Notes: a model not told the origin generated them from the letters alone. A stretch of 5,827 nucleotides of DNA from a bacterium (GCA_021814835.1 JAKAHO010000034.1:1-5827); one strand, 5' to 3'. Numbered from the stretch's first letter, positions 1 through 4,132 are shown. Translations and numbers: made by a program.

Positions 1-36
1 TTGTGAAGGTCGCAGGTTCAATCCCTGCAACGCCCA
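1..36 (+). tRNA. tRNA, 3' part only (isotype not determinable)
   Basis: The window opens inside a tRNA gene. Visible are the 3' strand of the anticodon stem, a five-base variable loop (7-11), a perfect T arm (stem 12-16 with 24-28, loop 17-23 starting TTC), the 3' acceptor strand 29-35, and discriminator A36. The missing 5' acceptor strand should read GGGCGTT. The anticodon lies outside the window, so the isotype cannot be read. CCA is not encoded; CA follows the discriminator. Confidence 0.85.
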
Positions 37-47
37 CAGGAAAATCG

Positions 48-118
48 GGGCCTATAGTAAAATGGTATTACATCTCCATGGCATGGAGGAGGTTGGGGTT
101 CGATTCCCCATAGGTCCA
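48..118 (+). tRNA. tRNA-Ala, anticodon GGC
   Basis: A complete cloverleaf of 71 bases reading GCC codons. The acceptor is 48-54 with 111-117, and the D stem is GTAA/TTAC. The anticodon stem is 73-77 with 85-89, its loop ATGGCAT giving anticodon GGC at 80-82. A four-base variable loop is followed by T stem 94-98 with 106-110. The third acceptor pair is G50-T115, the G3-U70 wobble that is the main identity element for alanyl-tRNA synthetase. The discriminator is A118. CCA is not encoded; CA follows. It lies 11 bases after the preceding tRNA, so the two are probably cotranscribed. The D arm is short and A/T-rich for an alanine tRNA. Confidence 0.95.
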
Positions 119-250
119 CAAAAGTTTTATCAGCTTTTGGGGAATCGAACGGGAAAGGGGTCGGGAAAACGGAAGTTTTCCCGTGGCGGAGCATACGAAC
201 CGCTGGGCTCGTAAGAGCGAAGCGACGTTCGCTTCCCCATAGGTCCACCA
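119..250. other. Hairpin-rich element closed by a copy of the tRNA-Ala 3' end
   Basis: No gene is supported here; a minus-strand open frame across it translates tRNA sequence and is spurious. Contents in order: a small stem CAAAAG/CTTTTG (119-124 with 134-139); an inverted copy of the tRNA-Ala T arm (139-150, 12 bases matching 98-109 in reverse complement); a perfect 9-bp hairpin with a GGAA tetraloop (162-170 with 175-183); a 7-bp hairpin (219-225 with 229-235); and a direct repeat of the tRNA-Ala 3' end running into an encoded CCA (227-250). A segment next to a tRNA and ending in a copy of its 3' end is the usual footprint of tRNA-targeted integration. No integrase is present, so it could be a remnant or a small non-autonomous element. 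Confidence 0.55.
227..248 (+). repeat. Direct repeat of tRNA-Ala 3' end (att-like)
   Basis: These 22 bases match the tRNA-Ala T arm, acceptor strand and first trailer base at 98-119 with one mismatch (C232 against A103). The two copies lie 129 bases apart in the same orientation. The second is followed by a full CCA (248-250), whereas the tRNA copy is followed by CA only. Confidence 0.8.
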
Positions 251-255
251 TCGTT

Positions 256-261
256 TATAGT
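256..261 (+). promoter_or_regulatory. Probable -10 box 6 bases before a start codon
   Basis: TATAGT matches the sigma-70 -10 consensus at five of six positions and ends 6 bases before the ATG at 268. Transcription from it would start at or next to the ATG, giving a leaderless mRNA. No Shine-Dalgarno is present. The -35 position falls in the duplicated tRNA-Ala end and matches poorly. Confidence 0.45.
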
Positions 262-267
262 TACTCT

Positions 268-582
268 ATGAAGAAAAACGAATATATTTATAAAAGTTTC
301 GTGAACGCGGGCGGCGTGTTTGCGTACATATCCGCACTTGTGTGGTTCATCTTTAACGCGGAGAAAATATTCGGAAGTTATCCGGGCCTCCTCGGACCGG
401 TTATCGGTTTGCTTGTTTTTATAATTTCAGCGTCCGTTACCGGCTTTCTTGTTCTCGGAAAACCGATTGAGCTATTCATTAGCGGCGAGAAGCGCGCGGC
501 TATTCAAATGCTTTTCACAACGATTGCGTGGCTTACTCTTTTCCTTCTTGTTCTCGCGGTCTCACTCATCCTCGCAAAGTAA
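268..582 (+). CDS. Small three-helix membrane protein, unknown function
   Basis: A 104-residue protein I do not recognise. The N-terminus is basic and polar (MKKNEYIYKS), followed by three hydrophobic segments at about residues 12-30, 40-63 and 80-102, with a short charged loop (SGEKRAA, 72-78) before the last. It has no cleavable signal and no soluble domain, so it should sit in the inner membrane. The start follows a TATAGT box by 6 bases with no ribosome binding site, suggesting leaderless translation. The next gene starts 14 bases after the stop on the same strand, so the two probably form one transcript ending at the terminator near 1003-1031. Confidence 0.75.
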   Translation: MKKNEYIYKSFVNAGGVFAYISALVWFIFNAEKIFGSYPGLLGPVIGLLVFIISASVTGFLVLGKPIELFISGEKRAAIQMLFTTIAWLTLFLLVLAVSLILAK

Positions 583-596
583 AGAATATCAAGCGT

Positions 597-1004
597 ATGC
601 TCGTAAGTGAATACAGAAAACTTTATACAAGGGGCGACCCAATCTATTTCAAGTTTGTGCTCGGCGAAGTGCGCGAACTTTTTGATGAAGTAATTGTGTG
701 GAATGTGCCGGGAATGAGAGAGGAATTTGAAGACGTGCTCCACTACACACAACTGTGGCTCTATTCTCGATACGGCATCGACATGCGTATCTGGCATGCA
801 ACACGCCACTCAGTCGATAAATTCATCAAACGAAATGGGGTATGGCGGGAAATGTATGCCTATCTCGGCTTACCAAAGGAGACGCCCGCGTGGGGTGGAA
901 ATTATAACCGCGTGCAAAAGGTGATTGACCATCTGGCGCGCTACGGAATCTCGAAAGAAAAGTCCGAAGAAGTTTATAAGAAGTTTGTTGCCGACAAAAA
1001 ATAA
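597..1004 (+). CDS. Conserved-looking helical protein, unknown function
   Basis: A 135-residue soluble protein I cannot name. The open frame extends upstream to 528, but that part overlaps the preceding membrane-protein gene, so the ATG at 597, 14 bases after that gene's stop, is the better start. It is rich in aromatic and charged residues and looks mainly helical, with a central segment of Trp/Tyr/His residues (about 36-72) and a C-terminal segment resembling a short helical DNA-binding or interaction domain. An E24xxE27 followed by E43xxD46 weakly recalls the metal-binding pattern of all-alpha NTP pyrophosphohydrolases (MazG-like), but spacing and surrounding residues do not settle it. A strong terminator overlaps the stop codon. 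Confidence 0.7.
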   Translation: MLVSEYRKLYTRGDPIYFKFVLGEVRELFDEVIVWNVPGMREEFEDVLHYTQLWLYSRYGIDMRIWHATRHSVDKFIKRNGVWREMYAYLGLPKETPAWGGNYNRVQKVIDHLARYGISKEKSEEVYKKFVADKK

Positions 1005-1031
1005 AAACCGCCCTCAAGGGGCGGTTTTTTT
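1003..1031. terminator. Bidirectional intrinsic terminator
   Basis: The stem CCGCCC (1008-1013) with GGGCGG (1019-1024) is flanked by an A-run (1003-1007) and a T-run (1025-1031). Read in either direction it is a GC hairpin followed by T residues. It ends both the plus-strand pair of genes and the short minus-strand peptide gene, overlapping both stop codons. Confidence 0.9.
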
Positions 1032-1107
1032 ATCGGTGGCGCAAGCTGATCTTTTTGCCCGCCTTCTTTGCGTGCTTCTTGCGTGCTACCTTTCGCTTCT
1101 TATTCAT
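1030..1107 (-). CDS. 25-residue highly basic peptide
   Basis: A minus-strand frame runs from ATG (1107-1105) to TAA (1032-1030), encoding 25 residues. It begins MNKKRKVARKKHAKKAGKK and ends in SLRHR: ten lysines, five arginines and three histidines, with no acidic residues. Such composition fits an RNA-binding, ribosome-associated peptide (compare the tiny basic bTHX-type ribosomal proteins), though I see no specific family motif. Gene status rests on its signals. A good promoter lies directly upstream (1116-1144), the start codon falls at the expected transcription start, and the stop abuts a terminator that also works on this strand. It would be translated from a leaderless mRNA. A chance short frame in A/T-poor DNA remains possible. 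Confidence 0.6.
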   Translation of the reverse strand: MNKKRKVARKKHAKKAGKKISLRHR

Positions 1108-1115
1108 GTGCGCTT

Positions 1116-1144
1116 ACTATAGAACAAATCTTCAATCATTACAA
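1116..1144 (-). promoter_or_regulatory. Sigma-70 promoter for the basic peptide gene
   Basis: On the minus strand, TTGTAA (1144-1139) and TATAGT (1121-1116) are separated by exactly 17 bases. The -10 box ends 8 bases before the ATG at 1107, so the transcript would begin at or next to the start codon. It is arranged divergently from the promoter at 1151-1179, with the two -35 boxes 6 bases apart. Confidence 0.65.
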
Positions 1145-1150
1145 GTTTTG

Positions 1151-1179
1151 TTTACAGAGAGCGCACTTTCGGGTACACT
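1151..1179 (+). promoter_or_regulatory. Sigma-70 promoter for the tRNA-Ser region
   Basis: TTTACA (1151-1156) and TACACT (1174-1179) are separated by 17 bases, with transcription expected to start near 1186. It drives the tRNA-Ser region up to the terminator at 1466-1487. The promoter lies inside a long imperfect palindrome (1161-1217). Confidence 0.6.
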
Positions 1180-1217
1180 GGATTTGTTTCCCTTCGGGAA
1201 ATGTCCCGTAGGTGCGC
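1161..1217. repeat. Imperfect palindrome containing a diverged double-hairpin repeat
   Basis: GCGCAC (1161-1166) pairs with GTGCGC (1212-1217), CGGG (1170-1173) with CCCG (1205-1208), ACA (1175-1177) with TGT (1202-1204), and TTTCCC (1187-1192) with GGGAAA (1196-1201). The right half reads like a diverged, reverse-oriented member of the double-hairpin family at 4900-5009, including CCCGTAGG at 1205-1212. It spans the tRNA-Ser promoter and early leader. Confidence 0.5.
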
Positions 1218-1222
1218 AAAAA

Positions 1223-1257
1223 GGAGGGGTGACAGAGTGGTCTAACACGCCAGTTAT
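1223..1257 (+). pseudogene. tRNA-Ser fragment, 5' half
   Basis: The first 20 bases match the 5' end of the intact tRNA-Ser at 1270 with one change (G to A), covering the acceptor strand and most of the D arm. The match fades at the anticodon stem, where CCAGT appears instead of CCGCA. No pairing 3' half follows; instead a complete tRNA-Ser begins 13 bases later. It is a truncated duplicate of a type-II tRNA. Confidence 0.7.
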
Positions 1258-1269
1258 TAAGTTCAAAGC

Positions 1270-1354
1270 GGAGGGGTGGCAGAGTGGTCGAACGCGCCGC
1301 ACTTGAAATGCGGTATGCCGCAAGGCATCGTGAGTTCGAATCTCACCCCCTCCG
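1270..1354 (+). tRNA. tRNA-Ser, anticodon TGA
   Basis: A complete 85-base type-II tRNA reading UCA/UCN codons. The acceptor is 1270-1276 with 1347-1353. The anticodon stem CCGCA/TGCGG holds loop CTTGAAA with anticodon TGA at 1304-1306. The long variable arm is ATGCC/GGCAT with a GCAA loop (1315-1328). The T arm is GTGAG/CTCAC, and the discriminator is G1354, usual for serine. CCA is not encoded. The flanks are unusual: ten bases before (1260-1269) and ten from the discriminator on (1354-1363) pair with a single A-C mismatch, extending the acceptor helix to about 17 pairs in the precursor. Truncated tRNA-Ser copies lie on both sides. Confidence 0.96.
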
Positions 1355-1373
1355 CCTTGAACTGAATAGCACT

Positions 1374-1406
1374 TGTCCCCCTGCGGGGGATCTGTCGAAG
1401 GCATGA
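1374..1406 (-). repeat. Double-hairpin repeat, copy in tRNA-Ser remnant
   Basis: A 33-base unit in the opposite orientation to the copies at 4900-4930 and 4979-5009. The first stem is TCCCCC/GGGGGA around loop TGC, a two-pair-longer version of the TGTCCC stem, with both strands lengthened together. The rest matches the reverse complement of the 4979-5009 copy at 14 of its last 16 positions, ending AGGCATGA. It is followed at once by the 3' half of a tRNA-Ser, where the anticodon loop should be. Confidence 0.75.
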
Positions 1407-1455
1407 AAATGCGGTATGCCGCAAGGCATCGGAGGTTCGAATCCTCCACCTTCCG
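1407..1455 (+). pseudogene. tRNA-Ser fragment, 3' half
   Basis: This holds the 3' strand of the anticodon stem (TGCGG), an identical long variable arm, a perfect T arm of its own (GGAGG/CCTCC rather than GTGAG/CTCAC), a 3' acceptor strand ACCTTCC and discriminator G1455. The 5' half is missing and the double-hairpin repeat occupies the anticodon-loop position. The separately paired T stem says it descends from a different serine tRNA, not a recent copy of the one at 1270. It does not complete the 5' fragment at 1223: the anticodon stems do not pair. Confidence 0.75.
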
Positions 1456-1465
1456 CATAACAATA

Positions 1466-1487
1466 AAAAACACCGAAAGGTGTTTTT
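1466..1487 (+). terminator. Intrinsic terminator after the tRNA-Ser region
   Basis: AAAAACACC (1466-1474) pairs perfectly with GGTGTTTTT (1479-1487) around a GAAA tetraloop. It closes the tRNA-Ser transcript. Its final T residues overlap a TTGACT (1486-1491) that could serve as the -35 of a weak promoter with TAGGGT (1510-1515) for the next gene. Confidence 0.85.
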
Positions 1488-1550
1488 GACTTATTAGTGA
1501 GGCGGGGTGTAGGGTATGTCTAAGGTTCATTTACATATACATCGCAGGAA

Positions 1551-1557
1551 AGGGAGG
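1551..1557 (+). promoter_or_regulatory. Strong Shine-Dalgarno
   Basis: AGGGAGG lies 5 bases before the ATG at 1563. It fixes that start. It is notable because most other genes in the window lack any such site. Confidence 0.85.
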
Positions 1558-1562
1558 CAATC

Positions 1563-2249
1563 ATGACGGATGTGAAAGCGTTGGCGGCGTGGTTTGTGGA
1601 GTTTGCAAAGCGCCATGCAAAGCACGACGAGTCGACCGCGTTTGCGGACGAGGCGCTGAAGAAGATGTTCGACATCGTCTCAGCGGCGGGTTTCGAGCCA
1701 AGCGCGGTCGCGGTCGGCACTCTCGTTGGGAACAGGTACATGAACGGGGAGTATGAGGGTACGTACAAGGTGAACCCTCACTCGCCGTTCAAGGTTATCG
1801 GCGAGGACGGCAAGGACCACTGGGCCGCCACACGGTGGCTGAACTGCCTGTGGGAGCTTGTAAATCCGCAGTTGCTCTTTCGAGTGGCGAACAATCCAGA
1901 TGAACTCACCGCTCTAGTTGATAGAATTCGCAGGGAAATCGAGCGGAGCGCGCCGTTCAAGCCAATCTTGATTGGTCCCGACGGTGAGCTACTTTGCGAA
2001 AGTTATCCCCCCAGCTACGGACACTTCGTCGATCACAAGAACGACGAGAGCAACATATTCAACTACGCTGGCGTGCACAAGTACTGCGGCGAAGTCGAAC
2101 GAAAGCGCGTGTCGGCAACACACGATGCGCTTGTATGTCGCGGGTGCTATTTGCGCGTCACATTCCCAAGTTCAGTGAAGACATTCGGCGAACTGCGCGT
2201 CGCGATGGCGCAACTCGCGCGCAACAAGTGGCGCTGGCCGAGGGATTAG
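1563..2249 (+). CDS. Unknown protein with a C-terminal zinc-ribbon-like motif
   Basis: A 228-residue soluble protein that I do not recognise. Residues 1-50 look helical, and the middle (50-145) is mixed with several Trp and Gly residues. The C-terminal third holds H172xxC175 followed 16 residues later by C192xxC195, plausible ligands for one small zinc ribbon, then a segment FPSSVKTFGELRVAMAQL. C94 and C145 are isolated. The protein ends in a basic, Trp-rich tail (NKWRWPRD). The start is fixed by the Shine-Dalgarno. Codons are richer in G/C third positions than in the neighbouring genes. It is a single-gene unit between the terminators at 1466-1487 and 2256-2288. A nucleic-acid-binding role is a guess from the ribbon only. 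Confidence 0.8.
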   Translation: MTDVKALAAWFVEFAKRHAKHDESTAFADEALKKMFDIVSAAGFEPSAVAVGTLVGNRYMNGEYEGTYKVNPHSPFKVIGEDGKDHWAATRWLNCLWELVNPQLLFRVANNPDELTALVDRIRREIERSAPFKPILIGPDGELLCESYPPSYGHFVDHKNDESNIFNYAGVHKYCGEVERKRVSATHDALVCRGCYLRVTFPSSVKTFGELRVAMAQLARNKWRWPRD

Positions 2250-2255
2250 AATACG

Positions 2256-2288
2256 GGAGCGGACGAGATACTCGTTCCGCTCCTTTTT
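2256..2288 (+). terminator. Intrinsic terminator
   Basis: GGAGCGGA (2256-2263) pairs with TCCGCTCC (2276-2283), with inner CGAG/CTCG around loop ATA and one bulged T (2275), followed by TTTTT. It lies 6 bases after the stop of the zinc-ribbon-like gene. Confidence 0.9.
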
Positions 2289-2313
2289 GTTTTCCACTGT
2301 TAGTTCCGTATTT

Positions 2314-2622
2314 CTAATTCGGCCGCCGCAATGGTTCCAATTCTTTTTGCATTTCGTGAAGCGCGTTCCGTTTCTCACCCTCGTTCGCAGCATTGTGAAA
2401 CGCATCAAGAAGATGCGCGCTGTTTTCACTCTCGCTCCACTGTCGAAACGCACCCGCGTATTGCGCAATCCAGTTCAACGCGCTTTCATTTTTTTCGGAC
2501 TCAGCACTATCATGCGTCATTCCGAATTCCTCAATGAGCGCTTTTTGAATCGCGTTATGCTCGGAGAGCGGCAACGTCTTCTCTTGTGAAGGCTCAGACG
2601 GTTTAAATTGTTCGAGGTTCAT
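2314..2622 (-). CDS. Small acidic helical protein, unknown function
   Basis: A 102-residue protein I do not recognise. It is hydrophilic with many Glu, Ser, Asn and Gln residues and no membrane segment, signal or cysteine. From about residue 20 on it should be helical, perhaps a bundle. It begins 15 bases after the stop of the glycosyltransferase gene on the same strand, so it can be the last gene of that operon. A promoter-like pair inside the end of the glycosyltransferase gene (2629-2657) could also produce it alone, as a leaderless mRNA. No Shine-Dalgarno is seen. The stop is TAG. The lack of a clear downstream terminator on this strand leaves the transcript end open. Confidence 0.7.
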   Translation of the reverse strand: MNLEQFKPSEPSQEKTLPLSEHNAIQKALIEEFGMTHDSAESEKNESALNWIAQYAGAFRQWSESENSAHLLDAFHNAANEGEKRNALHEMQKELEPLRRPN

Positions 2623-2628
2623 AGAAAT

Positions 2629-2657
2629 AGTGTATGGTTATTTCAAATCGGCGACAA
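2629..2657 (-). promoter_or_regulatory. Possible internal promoter
   Basis: On the minus strand, TTGTCG (2657-2652) and TACACT (2634-2629) are 17 bases apart, and the -10 ends 6 bases before the ATG at 2622. It overlaps the last codons of the glycosyltransferase gene. The arrangement matches the leaderless layout seen before 268 and 1107. Confidence 0.4.
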
Positions 2658-3729
2658 ATCGTACGATTGCTTCAGTTGTATTGCGCGGGAAAAGGGCGCG
2701 CATGGCGCGGGACCGCTCTTCTTTCGCGGTCGCCGGTTCACTTTTTATGGCAAGGACGCGCCTTATTGCGCGCACCGCAGTTTTTTCCACGAAGCCGAAT
2801 CCGCGTTTTACAAAAATATCCACATTGCCCTCCTCCTGCGGTTTTATGTATTTGGTGATAACGACGGGACAACCCATCGCGGCAGCCTCCATTACGAAGC
2901 CCGTACCTGCCTTTCCGATTGCCACGTCGGCAACGCGGAAATACTCGTCCATATTATCGATAAAGCCGAGCACGTGCGCGCGCGGGAGCTCGCGCGAAAG
3001 CCTTTCTTTCAATGCGTCATTTTTTCCGCACACGATAACGGGAGTAATACCGCCCGCCCTTTCAAGAAGCCACGCAAGATCCTCGACAAAGGGGTCGGGG
3101 GCGGTATGTGCCATATAGAGTGCGGTGAATGAGTTGCCGGGAAGTGAAAGCTTTTTTCGCAACGCGCTGACATCTTTATGTTCGAAGAACGCTGCGCGGA
3201 GGGGAAAGCCAAGTTCATAAATGGTATCGGCGGATGCGCCGAGTTCTTTCAGCGCAGCAACCGTTTCGGGGAGCGGCGCAATATAAGCATCGGTGCCAGG
3301 CGCAAACCAGTATGCGTGGAGCGTTTCGAGATCGGTCACGACCGATACAAGCTGGAAGTTATATTTTATTTTCAGTTCGGCGATGAGCCTGTTCGCGGCG
3401 GGGAACGTCGTTACTATCGTATCGGGGCGCATTTTTTGAATATGCGCCTCGAGATTTTCGGATACTTTCGCAGGGGCCATTGCGACAATAGCATCAAGAA
3501 CGGTATTCGAGTCCGTGGCGGCAGCGAGCCCGCGGTGAAGCAGGGGAACGTGCGTGGTCGCAAAATTGAAAAGTTCTTTAGTGATGCGCTCGGTAAAACG
3601 CCCGATGATATCTTTGAAATCAAAAACCTCGGCGCTATGGCCTTGGCGCACAAATTCGGCGCACAACGCTTCCGCGGGCATCTTATGTCCGCTTCCGTAT
3701 TCCGACGTTACAATAAGAATCTTTTTCAC
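2638..3729 (-). CDS. MGDG synthase / UgtP-like glycosyltransferase
   Basis: A 363-residue GT-B enzyme of family GT28. By family knowledge these act at the inner face of the membrane, moving a sugar from a UDP-sugar to diacylglycerol to make glycolipids. The N-terminal MGDG-synthase-type domain has GSGH at 12-15, followed by a helix carrying MPAEAL, and TDLETLHAYWF at 132-142. The C-terminal nucleotide-sugar domain has CGKN (234-237), GFIDNMDEYFRVADV (255-269), GKAGTGFVMEAAAMGCPVVI (272-291) and QEEGN (298-302), the donor-binding signature. Length fits the family. I chose GTG at 3729: it gives a normal KKILIVTSE first strand, whereas any earlier start translates the tRNA-Leu. That start is 2 bases from the tRNA end. 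The acceptor and sugar are not readable from sequence; other lipid acceptors are possible. Confidence 0.9.
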   Translation of the reverse strand: MKKILIVTSEYGSGHKMPAEALCAEFVRQGHSAEVFDFKDIIGRFTERITKELFNFATTHVPLLHRGLAAATDSNTVLDAIVAMAPAKVSENLEAHIQKMRPDTIVTTFPAANRLIAELKIKYNFQLVSVVTDLETLHAYWFAPGTDAYIAPLPETVAALKELGASADTIYELGFPLRAAFFEHKDVSALRKKLSLPGNSFTALYMAHTAPDPFVEDLAWLLERAGGITPVIVCGKNDALKERLSRELPRAHVLGFIDNMDEYFRVADVAIGKAGTGFVMEAAAMGCPVVITKYIKPQEEGNVDIFVKRGFGFVEKTAVRAIRRVLAIKSEPATAKEERSRAMRALFPRNTTEAIVRFVADLK

Positions 3730-3731
3730 TG

Positions 3732-3815
3732 TGCCCGGGGCCGGACTCGAACCGGCAAGAGCTTTCGCCCACGACATTTTAAGTGTCGCTTGTTTACCAA
3801 TTTCAACACCCGGGC
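3732..3815 (-). tRNA. tRNA-Leu, anticodon TAA
   Basis: A complete 84-base type-II tRNA for UUA (and UUG) codons. Acceptor GCCCGGG (3815-3809) pairs with CCCGGGC (3739-3733). Anticodon stem CGACA/TGTCG holds loop CTTAAAA with anticodon TAA at 3781-3779. The variable arm is TGGGCGAAAGCTC, the T arm is GCCGG/CCGGC with loop TTCGAGT, and the discriminator is A3732, as expected for leucine. CCA is not encoded; CA follows and the next three bases are the GTG start of the glycosyltransferase. Its 5' side abuts a degraded HNH gene in the same orientation. Confidence 0.96.
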
Positions 3816-3849
3816 TTTTTAATTTCCTGCCTCTACGGGTAGGTTTCAA

Positions 3850-3879
3850 ATTATGGCAATTAGGAGAGAAAACTTTTAA
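3850..3879 (-). promoter_or_regulatory. Possible promoter for tRNA-Leu
   Basis: On the minus strand, CATAAT (3855-3850; five of six -10 matches) is preceded 18 bases upstream by TTAAAA (3879-3874). Transcription would start near 3843, leaving a leader of about 28 bases before tRNA-Leu. It lies inside the HNH remnant, as if the tRNA took its promoter from there. Confidence 0.35.
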
Positions 3880-3886
3880 GTTTTCT
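3867..3886. repeat. 9-bp inverted repeat
   Basis: AGAAAACTT (3867-3875) and AAGTTTTCT (3878-3886) are perfect inverted arms with a 2-base centre. They overlap the candidate -35 for tRNA-Leu and lie just after the nonsense codon of the HNH remnant. This could be an operator-like site or a chance A/T palindrome. Confidence 0.4.
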
Positions 3887-4057
3887 ATTCAATTATCGAG
3901 ATGGTTGCCATTTATGTGGTCGAGCTCAGGAGGGGGGTGTCCATCAGGGGTTTTCTTCGCCCGTCCACATTCCTCACAATACTGTTTTTTCAAATTAGCT
4001 GCAAATAATCGTTTTTTAATTTAAAGCTTTGCGTTCGGAGTAATAATGATATGTACA

Positions 4058-4091
4058 TTGACAAAATGGCAATTTCGTGAGTAAATATGAT
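4058..4091 (+). promoter_or_regulatory. Promoter region of the TPM-domain gene
   Basis: A perfect TTGACA (4058-4063) is followed by TAAATA (4082-4087, 18-base spacer, weak) and TATGAT (4086-4091, good match but a 22-base spacer). Either -10 overlaps the ATG at 4087 and so argues that this ATG is not in the message, supporting the start at 4141. Confidence 0.5.
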
Positions 4092-4125
4092 GGTACCTTC
4101 ACAACGAAAAAAGCAAAACAAACAA

Positions 4126-4132
4126 GAAAGGC
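4126..4132 (+). promoter_or_regulatory. Shine-Dalgarno deciding a GTG start
   Basis: GAAAGGC lies about 8 bases before the GTG at 4141. With the upstream promoter position and the fit of a standard signal peptide, it selects this GTG over the in-frame ATG at 4087. Confidence 0.6.

Larger units (their letters stand above)
3816..4020 (-). pseudogene. HNH endonuclease remnant
   Basis: The minus-strand frame from 4020 reads a recognisable C-terminal HNH nuclease domain: YCEECG (first zinc pair), then PPPELDHINGNHLDN, an in-frame TGA (3891-3889), then IENLKVFSPNCHNLKPT and a basic tail. In this family the pattern is normally DHxxGxxxDNRxENLxxLCPNCH. The TGA therefore replaces the conserved Arg after DN, and the first Cys of the second pair is Ser. 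A TAA at 4023-4021 cuts the frame upstream, no good start codon exists, and downstream the frame has no stop before running through tRNA-Leu. Three independent defects make it a pseudogene. TGA is used as a stop elsewhere in this window, so recoding is unlikely. Homing or phage-type HNH enzymes are the probable source. Confidence 0.8.

Noticed and set aside
162..183. Hairpin with GGAA loop as a terminator after tRNA-Ala
   Set aside because: The stem is perfect but no T-run follows on either strand.
18..251. Minus-strand 77-residue open frame over tRNA-Ala
   Set aside because: It translates the antisense of the tRNA and its duplicated end; it has no start signals or protein-like composition.
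1223..1455. A split or permuted tRNA-Ser made from the 5' half at 1223 and the 3' half at 1407
   Set aside because: The acceptor strands pair loosely, but the anticodon stems (CCAGT against TGCGG) do not, and an intact tRNA-Ser lies between them.
1132..1530. Minus-strand frames with IRTHDALRHTAF-type peptides
   Set aside because: These are antisense translations of tRNA-Ser and its fragments, a well-known annotation artefact.
3178..3822. Plus-strand 214-residue open frame
   Set aside because: It is a shadow of the glycosyltransferase and tRNA-Leu on the other strand, with an implausible composition.
3727..3849. Longer glycosyltransferase start (TTG at 3849)
   Set aside because: The extra 40 residues are translated from tRNA-Leu and the HNH relic; the family begins at the KKILIVTSE strand.
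3889..3891. TGA read as glycine (code of Gracilibacteria/SR1) in the HNH frame
   Set aside because: The gene ending at 5703 uses TGA as its stop, the 363-codon glycosyltransferase and other genes contain no TGA, and the HNH frame has other damage.
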